From contig DQOT01000276.1 of assembly GCA_015658495.1 (NCBI GenBank), positions 1 to 12,661 on the forward strand: 12,661 nucleotides of DNA, given 5' to 3'. Source of the DNA: Fidelibacterota bacterium (GTDB lineage Bacteria; Fidelibacterota; Marinisomatia; Marinisomatales; UBA1611). Positions 1-6,630 of this stretch are shown piece after piece (the first letter of the stretch is position 1; each line of letters starts with the position of its first letter). The position numbers were made by a program, and so were the translations under genes. The notes beneath the pieces were generated by a model, which had not been told where the DNA came from, ran no database searches, and saw only the letters and a list, made by a program, of their open reading frames with translations.

Positions 1-84
1 ATCCAAAGAAAACAGCTTAACCAACTGTCTAAATTTCTTCTCAGAAATATGGGAACGCCTAACATACTTGTTTCTCATTGTCAT
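1..84 (-). mobile_element. IS1595-family transposase, N-terminal fragment cut by window edge
   Basis: A minus-strand frame is open from an ATG at 84..82 (a second in-frame ATG is at 78..76) to base 1. From the second ATG it reads MRNKYVRRSHISEKKFRQLV and continues KLFSLD. This closely resembles the N-terminus of IS1595-type transposases, where a short basic stretch and a 'RSHISExKFRxLVKLF' helix precede the helix-turn-helix and the DDE domain. An in-frame stop about 12 codons upstream limits the start to one of these two ATGs. Only 26-28 residues are visible, so I cannot tell whether the element is intact. On the minus strand the gene is preceded by about 90 bases that probably contain the insertion sequence end, perhaps near 160-175. 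The partner terminal repeat lies outside the window. The family call comes from memory of the N-terminal motif and is fairly good for such a short piece. Confidence 0.68.
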
Positions 85-283
85 ATAAGAACTTGCAGCC
101 TTTTGTATTATGCATTCTAGTCATGACCCTTCTTAATTATATAGACGGAAAAATTACGGTACAGGCAAAGGGGCTCCAAAGATGTTAAACATCAAGTCTT
201 TAAAGCACATATTTTTCACTTTTTCTTCGTGACACTTCACGAACTTAATGGCTAGTGAATTAATAAGGTTAAAACAATAAAAA
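85..283. other. Intergenic region between transposase fragment and oxygenase pair
   Basis: No coding frame is convincing in these 199 bases. They hold a near-palindrome at 181-193 (GATGTT, one base, AACATC) and a perfect 7-bp hairpin with a 4-base loop at 226-243 (TTCGTGA / TCACGAA). The hairpin lies downstream of the minus-strand oxygenase operon. On the minus strand it is followed by an A-rich run, not a T-run, so it is not a normal intrinsic terminator. The presumed left boundary of the insertion sequence should also fall here. Confidence 0.5.
220..246 (+). repeat. 27-nt dispersed repeat, copy 1
   Basis: This segment matches 6487-6513 at 23 of 27 positions in the same orientation, with core GTGACACTT. 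Here it forms a perfect 7-bp stem with loop CACT (226-243). In the second copy the right arm no longer pairs. Both copies lie in non-coding DNA, so this looks like a dispersed intergenic repeat at different stages of decay. Confidence 0.45.
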
Positions 284-1087
284 TTATTTTGTCCAACACA
301 CAGGAAATAGTGGATGGTCCAATATGTCACCCTGTTTAAAGGATTTTAATTCCGGAAAGGGTGGCGAAGTTTCTCCGGGCCGTTCAGCAAAAACTGCATC
401 ATCCCCTATCCAGCGGGACGAAAAGGCTCTTCTCCTTAACCGACTATGGGGGTTCCCTTTTCCTGAATGGAGAGATTTAAAATGAAATACAATACAATCC
501 CCCGGTTCCATGTCCCATGACAAGATCTTGAATTCGCTCCTATGCGCATCAATGTCTGGAATCGCATCAAAACTCCCGGGGGGATAGTTGTAGTCACTCA
601 AGGTCAGGAATTTGATGGGCATGAACATTTTTCCAAAAAGATGAGATCCGGCAACAAATTCCAACCCCGATTCTTTAGGGACAGGATCTAAGGGCAGCCA
701 AATGCTGCACACCTGTTCACCATCCACGCAATAATAGGGCTGATCATGATGCCAAGGAGTGGGCTCTGCAGTTTTCGGTTCCTTCACAAGTACATGTTCA
801 TGAAAAATCCGCATCTCAAAAGATTGAGTTAAGCGGCCGGCAATTTCCGCGGCGGGAGAATTGAATACAAAATCTTTATACTCTTTAAAACGGCCCCAGT
901 TACAATAATCATCGTAAAAATCACCCTCATTATCTTGCGGGGTGTATTGGCATGCATAGGGTCCCGGATCCTTGCGGTTTTTCTCTATACCCTCGCCCAA
1001 TATGTCTATCCAATCAAGGTCAAAAGCATTCTTGAGCAGGATGGCGCCATTTTCAGAAAATTCCTGAATTTGCGAATTGGATATCAC
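284..1087 (-). CDS. PhyH-like Fe(II)/2-oxoglutarate-dependent oxygenase
   Basis: This 267-residue protein belongs to the phytanoyl-CoA dioxygenase (PhyH) family of non-haem iron oxygenases, which couple 2-oxoglutarate decarboxylation to hydroxylation of a small organic substrate. The facial triad is visible: His113 and Asp115 in PWHHDQPYY, and His207 in FKSLHSGKGN. An arginine cluster at 218-220 (RRRAFSSRW) supplies the expected 2-oxoglutarate carboxylate ligand. The segment LDPVPKESGLEFVAGSH (about 133-149) is also typical of the family. Length is normal and there is no signal peptide, so it is cytoplasmic. The start is a GTG at 1087 that overlaps the TGA of the upstream oxygenase gene by 4 bases (GTGA), implying translational coupling. 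No later methionine would leave a complete fold. The substrate is unknown. Relatives include ectoine hydroxylase and many natural-product hydroxylases. The family call is firm and the substrate call is open. Confidence 0.9.
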   Translation of the reverse strand: MISNSQIQEFSENGAILLKNAFDLDWIDILGEGIEKNRKDPGPYACQYTPQDNEGDFYDDYCNWGRFKEYKDFVFNSPAAEIAGRLTQSFEMRIFHEHVLVKEPKTAEPTPWHHDQPYYCVDGEQVCSIWLPLDPVPKESGLEFVAGSHLFGKMFMPIKFLTLSDYNYPPGSFDAIPDIDAHRSEFKILSWDMEPGDCIVFHFKSLHSGKGNPHSRLRRRAFSSRWIGDDAVFAERPGETSPPFPELKSFKQGDILDHPLFPVCWTK

Positions 1088-1884
1088 CCTTGATTCACAC
1101 GTCCATAAAATAATTTCTGAACTTCAGGACTATTCATCATATTGGGTTTATCTTTGTAACATAATGTGCCGACGTACCTTGTAGTTTTCCCTTTAATTGG
1201 TGTAACGCGATGTAACGAATAGAATCCTGCAAATATGAGCAGATCACCCGGTTCAACATCTAATGTAACTACGCCAGAATCAGATCCTTTCAGGACGGCG
1301 CTTAACATTGAATAATCGTCGGTATCCTTTTTTCGTAAATCGGGAACAGTTTGAAACAAGCCGCCCTCAACAGACTTTTGGATCAGCAAAGTTATTGTTA
1401 CTTGTGATTCATCATAATGCCAGCCATGATTTTGGCTTGCTCGCATACAGTTAACCGTGAGCGCTGCCATGGGGTCGGCCATTCGAAACAGTTTATACTC
1501 CAACACTTCTGATAAAAAGTGAATGAGTGGATCCCAATTATATAATTGATGCAATGCATCGTTTGGGCTCATCAGGTCATGCGGAATAGAATTCAGGGAT
1601 GTTGTTTCCCTCATTCTTAATGGATGGTCCATCGGCAACGCACTATTATCCTCTTCAAAAAAAACATTATGATTATCTTCGCAATAATGGGATCTATGAA
1701 TGGTGCGATCAGTTTCTGCGATCATTCTTTCGAGAATGGGTTGCTGCACAAAATTTTTAAGAATCACTGCTCCTGTTTGTTGAAACGATGATTTACAATT
1801 TTCCGCCAAGGTTTTCCATGCATCCGTCCCAGGTTGATCGAGAGGGTATTTCTCTTTATTTATAATATATTCTGTGCCCTGCAT
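1084..1884 (-). CDS. HalD/BesD/ArpA-like Fe(II)/2-oxoglutarate-dependent oxygenase
   Basis: The protein has 266 residues from the ATG at 1884, or 267 from an adjacent GTG at 1887; the numbering here uses the GTG. The iron triad is His157-x-Asp159 (HYDES) and His226 in SLHRVTP, with Arg237 in KGKTTRY as the 2-oxoglutarate ligand. The layout HYDxSxxTxTLLIQ, GGLFQTVPDLR, VEPGDLLIFAG, LHRVTP and a C-terminal YGRV fits the family that includes the amino-acid halogenases BesD and HalD and the ArpA-like hydroxylases. The radical halogenases replace the metal-binding acidic residue with glycine. Here Asp159 is kept, so I infer a hydroxylase or other oxygenase. It is the first gene of a two-gene minus-strand operon with the PhyH-like gene and lies divergent to an amino-acid permease. 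That context, with the family's known use of free amino acids, suggests an amino-acid-like substrate, but this is inference. Confidence 0.85.
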   Translation of the reverse strand: MQGTEYIINKEKYPLDQPGTDAWKTLAENCKSSFQQTGAVILKNFVQQPILERMIAETDRTIHRSHYCEDNHNVFFEEDNSALPMDHPLRMRETTSLNSIPHDLMSPNDALHQLYNWDPLIHFLSEVLEYKLFRMADPMAALTVNCMRASQNHGWHYDESQVTITLLIQKSVEGGLFQTVPDLRKKDTDDYSMLSAVLKGSDSGVVTLDVEPGDLLIFAGFYSLHRVTPIKGKTTRYVGTLCYKDKPNMMNSPEVQKLFYGRVNQG

Positions 1885-1948
1885 CACCAGAAAATATAAA
1901 GGGTTTTCCCCATTCCCCTGAAGATTAAATTCCCGCCTTTATTTTATC
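1885..1948. promoter_or_regulatory. Divergent intergenic region, presumed promoters for oxygenase operon and permease
   Basis: Only about 60 bases separate the minus-strand oxygenase start from the plus-strand permease start, so promoters for both directions probably sit or overlap here. The region is AT-rich, with TATATT reading toward the oxygenases and TTTATTTTAT just before the permease. Neither start has a good Shine-Dalgarno site. No operator palindrome stands out. The assignment rests on gene arrangement rather than on a recognised promoter consensus. Confidence 0.35.
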
Positions 1949-3310
1949 ATGAAAGCTAAGGACCATTCGCCAAAACTTGATCGCCAGTTGGGGTTATTCG
2001 ACAGTTCCATGATGGTGATTGGGATCGTAATCGGTTCCGGGATTTTCATGACCACCGGACTGATGGCATATGCCCTGCCATCAGCATCCTTGATCCTAAT
2101 TGCTTGGGTATTAGGTGGTTTACAAATGCTGGCTGGCGCCCTGACCTATGCAGAATTGGGTGCGGCCATGCCGAAGGCCGGGGGACAATATGTTTATCTG
2201 CGAGAAGCCTATGGTTCATTACCTGCATTTCTTTTTGGCTGGGTCGCTTTTATTGCCTATTTATCCGGGACAAATGCAGCAATCGCCGTTGCAGTATCGG
2301 AACATCTTGGCTCATTCTATCCCTTAGTTTCAACTCAGACTAGTTTGCTTAGTGTTGGAATATTTTCCATTTCTGGTGGCCAAGTTTTTGCATTATTCCT
2401 TATAATGGGCTTAAGTCTCATTAATTATTGCGGTGTTGTATTTGGCAAGTGGATCCAAAATATTTTTACAGTCTTGAAAATTGGCACCATATTATTATTC
2501 GCCATTGCCGGCTTATTTATATCTTCAGGTCATCACTTAGATCTTTCATTGAACCCGACTCAAATGAGCTTTGGTTCTATCTTGACTGGAATGGGTATTG
2601 CCTTGGTGGCAGTAAACTGGACAGTGGGCGGATGGGACTATGTTACCTTAGCAGCAGGAGAGATCAAAAATCCAAAAAGGAATATTCCCTTAGCGTTACT
2701 ATTTGGCACATTGGTGATCCTTGTATTGTATTTTCTCATAAACATTGCCTATCTAAAAGCACAGCCCATTGCCGCTCTTGCAGGTGAAGTTAAGGTTGGC
2801 GAAGCCACGGCTAGGATTCTTTATGGACAAGGAATTGCCGGTTTATTTACAGGTGTGATCATTATTTCAATGTTTGGGTCATTGAACGGGAATATTCTGG
2901 TGGGGCCAAGAGTCACCTATGCCATGGCTAAAGATAATTTGTTTTTTCCCAGCGCCGCTGATGTCCATCCGAGATTTCATACACCTGGAAATGCGATTAT
3001 CATTCAAGGAATTTGGGCTTGTATTCTAACACTTTCCGGAACCTTTGAAGAATTGATTACCTTGGTCGTATTCGTGAATTTTATGTTATGGATAGCAGCC
3101 GCATCAACCGTTTTTGTTTTAAGGAAAAAACAACCTGATCTAGAACGACCTTATAAAGTATGGGGCTATCCCTATGTTCCAGCATTTTTTATCATCTTTT
3201 CATCAGCCATAATGATAAATACTTTTATGGTATCACCGGTACAATCATTAATGGGCATAGGGCTTACTTTATTAGGTATTCCAGCTTATTTATATTGGAA
3301 GAAAAATTAG
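1949..3310 (+). CDS. APC-superfamily amino-acid permease
   Basis: This 453-residue inner-membrane transporter has about 12 hydrophobic segments, the usual size for amino acid-polyamine-organocation permeases. Clear family marks are TM1 with IGIVIGSGIF (about 24-33, the unwound substrate-binding helix), ELGAAMPKAGGQYVYLREAY (69-88), TM6 with GGWDYVTLAAGEIKNPKRNIP (about 227-247, written here in its consensus order) and the late loop RPYKVWGYPYVP (400-411). The arrangement resembles the L-type/SteT exchanger branch, which moves neutral amino acids, but I cannot assign a substrate. It is transcribed away from the two oxygenase genes across a roughly 60-base gap. This may link uptake or export of an amino acid to its oxidation. 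The ATG at 1949 gives a normal short cytoplasmic tail before TM1. No strong ribosome-binding site precedes it. Confidence 0.92.
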   Translation: MKAKDHSPKLDRQLGLFDSSMMVIGIVIGSGIFMTTGLMAYALPSASLILIAWVLGGLQMLAGALTYAELGAAMPKAGGQYVYLREAYGSLPAFLFGWVAFIAYLSGTNAAIAVAVSEHLGSFYPLVSTQTSLLSVGIFSISGGQVFALFLIMGLSLINYCGVVFGKWIQNIFTVLKIGTILLFAIAGLFISSGHHLDLSLNPTQMSFGSILTGMGIALVAVNWTVGGWDYVTLAAGEIKNPKRNIPLALLFGTLVILVLYFLINIAYLKAQPIAALAGEVKVGEATARILYGQGIAGLFTGVIIISMFGSLNGNILVGPRVTYAMAKDNLFFPSAADVHPRFHTPGNAIIIQGIWACILTLSGTFEELITLVVFVNFMLWIAAASTVFVLRKKQPDLERPYKVWGYPYVPAFFIIFSSAIMINTFMVSPVQSLMGIGLTLLGIPAYLYWKKN

Positions 3311-3481
3311 TTATTCAGAACATAAAAAACGAGTTCGGTGATAAGCCTTGATTTGTCATCAATCATCCAGCCAATCAAATATTCAATTAATCCGATACTT
3401 GGATCTCTTGGTGAACTCCGCTTGTCTGCCGGAACGAATGTGCAGGCATGGTGTTTGAAAATAATAAATATTCCTTAAATC
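3311..3481. other. Intergenic spacer with small hairpin upstream of amidohydrolase
   Basis: No gene is apparent in these 171 bases. A 7-bp stem containing one G-T pair forms between 3423-3429 (TGTCTGC) and 3442-3448 (GCAGGCA), around a 12-base loop. The last 30 bases before the next gene are AT-rich and could hold its promoter. The TGCC/GGCAG-type motif recurs in the spacers near 5241-5269 and 6110-6120. Confidence 0.3.
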
Positions 3482-5158
3482 ATGTCGGTCAGGTATTTAT
3501 TTTCCAAGATGATAAAACCACTTAATATTATTTTCATCCTTACTATGATGCTTCATATAAGTTGCGAATCGTCAAGCACAGTTCTTTATACCAATTGCCA
3601 TGTGTATGGCCGGCCGGACATTAACGCCATCCTTTGCAGTGATGGCAAGATTGCCCAACTCCTCCCCAGTGGGAATGTGGTTGCAGACAAACGCATCGAT
3701 CTGAACGGCAGCTGGGTTTATCCCGGGTTTACAGACTCCCACATCCACCTCACCGGATTGGGCTGGTCCCTGGAATCTGTGGATATGGTAGGCACACCTA
3801 CGAAAGAAGCCGCCCTTGAAAAAGCCCGAGAAGCTATATCAACCACACCGGAAGGCACATGGATACGGGGCCGTGGCTGGGACCAGAATGACTGGCCGGT
3901 GATTGAATATCCCACTGCTGCTGACCTGGATGCAATAGCCCCAAATCATTCCGTACTTTTCCGAAGAATTGATGGCCATGCTTGCTGGACTAACAGTGTG
4001 GTATTGGACCTTGCAGGTATTACTAAGGATACGCCGGATCCTGACGGCGGTAAAATCATCCGGGATGTAAATGGTAATCCAACCGGTATTTTTATTGATA
4101 ATGCCATGGATTTAGTTGAAGTACATATTCCGCCCATTAATGACGGAGATATCCGAAGAAGGATCACAAAAGCCCAGTCATTTTTGAATAGAATGGGATT
4201 GACCTCGGCTCATGATGCCGGGACATCCCAACTTGAAATATCTATTTTAAAGAACATGGCAAATAAGGGTGATTTATCAATTCGAATATTTACGATGCTC
4301 CATAACAATCGGGACGATTATGATTCTTTTTTGTCGATAGGACCTGAGACTGAAGATCCTTTCCTCAAGGTACAAGCACTTAAGATCTACATGGATGGTG
4401 CTTTGGGTTCCCGTGGGGCAGCATTGTTGGAACCTTATTCCGATGATCCGGGAAACTTTGGCCTTTTGCGGACTGAGGTTCCCGATCTGGCCACATTGGT
4501 AAAAACATTTAATGCCGCTGGTTTCCAGGTAAACACACACGGTATCGGTGACCGGGCAATCCGGCTGATCCTGGACATGTATGAGCAACATGCTGATCCT
4601 GCCTTAAGAAACCGAATTGAACACGCTCAGAATATTCATAAGGATGATATCCCAAGATTTAAGGAATTGGGCGTGATCCCTTCCATGCAGGCCACACACT
4701 GCACAAGCGACATGTATTGGGCGGACGAACGACTGGGCGATGCACGTCTCCACGAAGCTTACCCCTGGCAGTCGCTCATCGAGACTGGTGTTGTTATTCC
4801 TGGCGGTTCGGATACACCGGTTGAACATCCCGATCCATTGGAAGGCATCTATGCGGCGGTAACACGTCAGGATAAAACAGGCTGGCCGGTGGGTGGGTGG
4901 CAATCTCACGAACGAATGACATTGGAACAGGCCATTAAATCTTATACCGAATGGGCTGCCTTTGCCTCCTTTGAAGAAGATGTGAAAGGAAAGATCGAAC
5001 CAGGATTTTATGCGGATTTCACCGTTTTAGATCGAGAACTCTCTGCCGAAAATCCCATGGATATTTTGAATACGGATGTGATGTTTACTATAGTAAACGG
5101 AAAGATTGTTTACCAGCAATCTTTAAAAAACCATTCCGCCAATACGGCGGATAAATGA
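3482..5158 (+). CDS. YtcJ-type metal-dependent amidohydrolase, probable lipoprotein
   Basis: This is a 558-residue amidohydrolase-superfamily protein of the YtcJ/Amidohydro_3 type, predicted to hydrolyse an amide or similar bond in an unknown substrate. Metal-site motifs appear in order: DSHIHLTGLG (His87, His89), KIYMDGALGSR (Lys301, the likely bridging lysine), NTHGIGDRAI (His353), RIEHAQNI (His381) and GGSDTPVEHPDPLEGIYAAV (Asp444). RGRGWDQNDWP (129-139) is also typical of this group. The C-terminus returns to the small beta-sandwich (GKIEPGFYADFTVLD). The N-terminus has a hydrophobic stretch ending in LHISC (Cys28), followed by serines. This looks like a lipoprotein signal, though His at -3 is not ideal. 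An alternative in-frame ATG at 3509 would shorten the N-region and suits a signal peptide better. The gene stands alone between two spacers. Confidence 0.88.
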   Translation: MSVRYLFSKMIKPLNIIFILTMMLHISCESSSTVLYTNCHVYGRPDINAILCSDGKIAQLLPSGNVVADKRIDLNGSWVYPGFTDSHIHLTGLGWSLESVDMVGTPTKEAALEKAREAISTTPEGTWIRGRGWDQNDWPVIEYPTAADLDAIAPNHSVLFRRIDGHACWTNSVVLDLAGITKDTPDPDGGKIIRDVNGNPTGIFIDNAMDLVEVHIPPINDGDIRRRITKAQSFLNRMGLTSAHDAGTSQLEISILKNMANKGDLSIRIFTMLHNNRDDYDSFLSIGPETEDPFLKVQALKIYMDGALGSRGAALLEPYSDDPGNFGLLRTEVPDLATLVKTFNAAGFQVNTHGIGDRAIRLILDMYEQHADPALRNRIEHAQNIHKDDIPRFKELGVIPSMQATHCTSDMYWADERLGDARLHEAYPWQSLIETGVVIPGGSDTPVEHPDPLEGIYAAVTRQDKTGWPVGGWQSHERMTLEQAIKSYTEWAAFASFEEDVKGKIEPGFYADFTVLDRELSAENPMDILNTDVMFTIVNGKIVYQQSLKNHSANTADK

Positions 5159-5307
5159 AATGGTTAAATGTTCTAATAAGATTACTAACTCATGATTTAA
5201 GTCATGGGTTTAACAAATTATAACTCGTAAAACCGTTTTACCTGCCGGCCCTTTGTTGGTGGGAGCAGGCGGGACGGTTTAAAAGTAATGGAGGCTTCTT
5301 CAATATT
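5159..5307. other. Spacer with two hairpins between amidohydrolase and trmH-type gene
   Basis: The first hairpin has a 9-bp stem with one G-T pair, 5187-5195 (AACTCATGA) against 5202-5210 (TCATGGGTT). It is followed by TTTAAC, so it is at best a weak terminator for the amidohydrolase gene. The second, at 5230-5280, pairs AAACCGT with ACGGTTT, CCTGC with GCAGG and CCC with GGG around TTTGTTGGT, with an internal mismatch. It ends 27 bases before the next start and lies just ahead of GGAGG at 5290-5294. It could act as an attenuator, a processing site or a repeat remnant. Confidence 0.45.
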
Positions 5308-6042
5308 ATGACAAATAATGATATCAAACGAATTCAGTCCCTTGAAATGGGGAAATTCCGAATGGAATATAACCAGTTCTTCATTGAAGGAAAACGGTTG
5401 GTACAATCAGTTTTGGGATTAAGTGCTAAAATTGATTCAGTCTATTTCACAGATCCGTTTCGGATTGAAAATATGGAAATGATTGATTCAGTCCAGAATT
5501 CAGATATTTCGTTTGAGCAGATTCCCACAAAGCAATTCAGCAAAATTTCATTTACCCAATCACCTTCAGGGATTGGTGCTGTGTGCCGCCTTCCGGATCA
5601 GGGTAAGGCAGATCTGAATCAAAATAAATGGCTTTATCTAGATAAGGTCTCGGATCCTGGGAATATGGGAACCTTATTACGATCCGCGGCTTGGTTTAAC
5701 TTCACACAAGTGGCCCTTTCTCCCGATTGTGTGGATCCATTCAATCCAAAAGTTGTTCGCGCCGGTATGGGTGCCCATTTTTGGCTCTCTATCCATACCG
5801 ATATCAATTTAGACATATTTTCTGATTCACATACATTGGTCGGGGCAAACCATCGCGGCGATAGTTTGGATGATTTCACCACACCGGATCGATTTATATT
5901 GGTTCTCGGGAGCGAGGCTCATGGGCTTTCAGATGACATCCTGAGAATAATTGATCAAACGATTTCTATTGAAAAAACAGGTTTTGGGGAATCGCTCAAT
6001 GTGGGTGTTGCCGGTGCGATTTTGATGGAGAAGTTGGCTTAA
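5308..6042 (+). CDS. TrmH/SpoU-family RNA 2'-O-methyltransferase
   Basis: This 244-residue SPOUT-class methyltransferase should transfer a methyl group from S-adenosylmethionine to a ribose 2'-OH in rRNA or tRNA. The N-terminal part (about 1-95) looks like the SpoU substrate-binding domain and includes FFIEGKRLVQ (24-33) and SPSGIGAVCR (85-94). The C-terminal knot has all three family motifs: motif 1 LDKVSDPGNMGTLLRSAAWF (111-130, with Asn119 and Arg125), motif 2 LGSEAHGLSDD (200-210, with Glu203) and motif 3 ESLNVGVAGAILM (228-240, with Ser229 and Asn231). Length is normal for the RlmB/TrmH-like group, but the exact target nucleotide cannot be read from sequence. GGAGG at 5290-5294 lies 13 bases before the ATG and is one of the few good ribosome-binding sites in the window. 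The gene stands alone. Confidence 0.92.
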   Translation: MTNNDIKRIQSLEMGKFRMEYNQFFIEGKRLVQSVLGLSAKIDSVYFTDPFRIENMEMIDSVQNSDISFEQIPTKQFSKISFTQSPSGIGAVCRLPDQGKADLNQNKWLYLDKVSDPGNMGTLLRSAAWFNFTQVALSPDCVDPFNPKVVRAGMGAHFWLSIHTDINLDIFSDSHTLVGANHRGDSLDDFTTPDRFILVLGSEAHGLSDDILRIIDQTISIEKTGFGESLNVGVAGAILMEKLA

Positions 6043-6053
6043 TTACAACAAAT

Positions 6054-6224
6054 TGTCATTCCGCTCAAAAGAGGTTAATCGTTGAAGATGGGGAGATACG
6101 GAACCCCTGTTCGGCAGGCATTTGATTCAACTTTGAATATTTGACATTACTGGATTCCGGATAATTTCTTAAGATCAGACGGAGACCAGATCATATATAC
6201 CAAAAAGAAATTTCCGGAATGACA
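6054..6224. repeat. 171-bp MITE-like or palindromic intergenic element
   Basis: The element is bounded by perfect 10-bp inverted repeats, TGTCATTCCG at 6054-6063 and CGGAATGACA at 6215-6224. Inside, 6154-6170 and 6205-6220 form a second, longer inverted repeat (ATTCCGGA..ATTTCTT against AAGAAAT..TCCGGAAT, one extra base), and GTTGAA near 6081 can pair with TTCAAC at 6126-6131. The ends recall the CATTCC/GGAATG palindromes found between genes in many bacteria. It starts 12 bases after the methyltransferase stop. No coding frame lies inside, and I saw no clear target-site duplication. Confidence 0.5.
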
Positions 6225-6272
6225 GCATTTTTCTTTTTCCTTTGTGGTTCTTGATTCGCTTTGTGTTTAATA

Positions 6273-6311
6273 GATAAAATAAAAAGCGGGTGCATCATTC
6301 GATGAACCCGC
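6273..6311 (-). terminator. Intrinsic terminator, minus-strand direction
   Basis: GCGGGT (6286-6291) pairs with ACCCGC (6306-6311). After a single mismatch, CATC (6293-6296) pairs with GATG (6301-6304) around loop ATTC. On the minus strand the hairpin is followed directly by TTTTTATTTTATC, a classic U-tract. On the plus strand the bases after the stem are AATTTG, so it would not serve the upstream methyltransferase well. No minus-strand gene is seen to its right, so the transcript it ends is unknown. Confidence 0.6.
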
Positions 6312-6486
6312 AATTTGTGCTGGTTTAAATCTTTTTATCATCAGTAAATAACGAAATAAAACCTAATTCTCACCTCGGTGAGATGCAATAGAAATTTACT
6401 TTCTAATGCTAAATAATTGTAGGGGTGTATTGAGAAATAAAATGGTTTCTCCCATTTAAAAGATAAGATATTAAGATATTTTTTTG

Positions 6487-6513
6487 TTTTTCTTTGTGAC
6501 ACTTAGCGGACTT
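6487..6513 (+). repeat. 27-nt dispersed repeat, copy 2
   Basis: This copy is the same as 220-246 at 23 of 27 positions, including TTTTTCTT and GTGACACTT. The stem seen in copy 1 is broken here by changes in the right arm. It lies about 120 bases before the CPBP protease gene. Confidence 0.45.
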
Positions 6514-6630
6514 GCCTGTGCGTACATATGCAAGTACATGCGGGGTGGCAGATTAAAGAAAATCATCTTTTCGAAAATTGGGGTGAGAGCCGTAACTTTT
6601 ATGAAATGAATCTCCAGGAATCTGACCCTT

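Larger units (their letters stand above)
6043..6630. other. 588-base gene-free region rich in repeats and hairpins
   Basis: No convincing coding frame is present on either strand. The region holds a palindromic 171-bp element (6054-6224), a minus-strand intrinsic terminator (6273-6311), a perfect 7-bp hairpin at 6368-6383 (TCTCACC, TC, GGTGAGA) and the second copy of the 27-nt repeat (6487-6513). A low-complexity stretch around 6230-6265 has repeated CTTTGTG. Bases 6510-6555 contain two GTACAT repeats able to fold together. The last part must contain the promoter for the downstream gene run, but I could not identify it with confidence. Confidence 0.6.

Noticed and set aside
226..243. Intrinsic terminator for the oxygenase operon
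   Set aside because: The 7-bp hairpin is perfect, but on the minus strand it is followed by an A-rich run, not a T-run, so it lacks the second terminator element.
6312..6630. Magnesium riboswitch or other known regulatory RNA upstream of the CPBP-mgtE pair
   Set aside because: Only simple hairpins are visible, and I could not identify the conserved pieces of an M-box or any other known RNA family.
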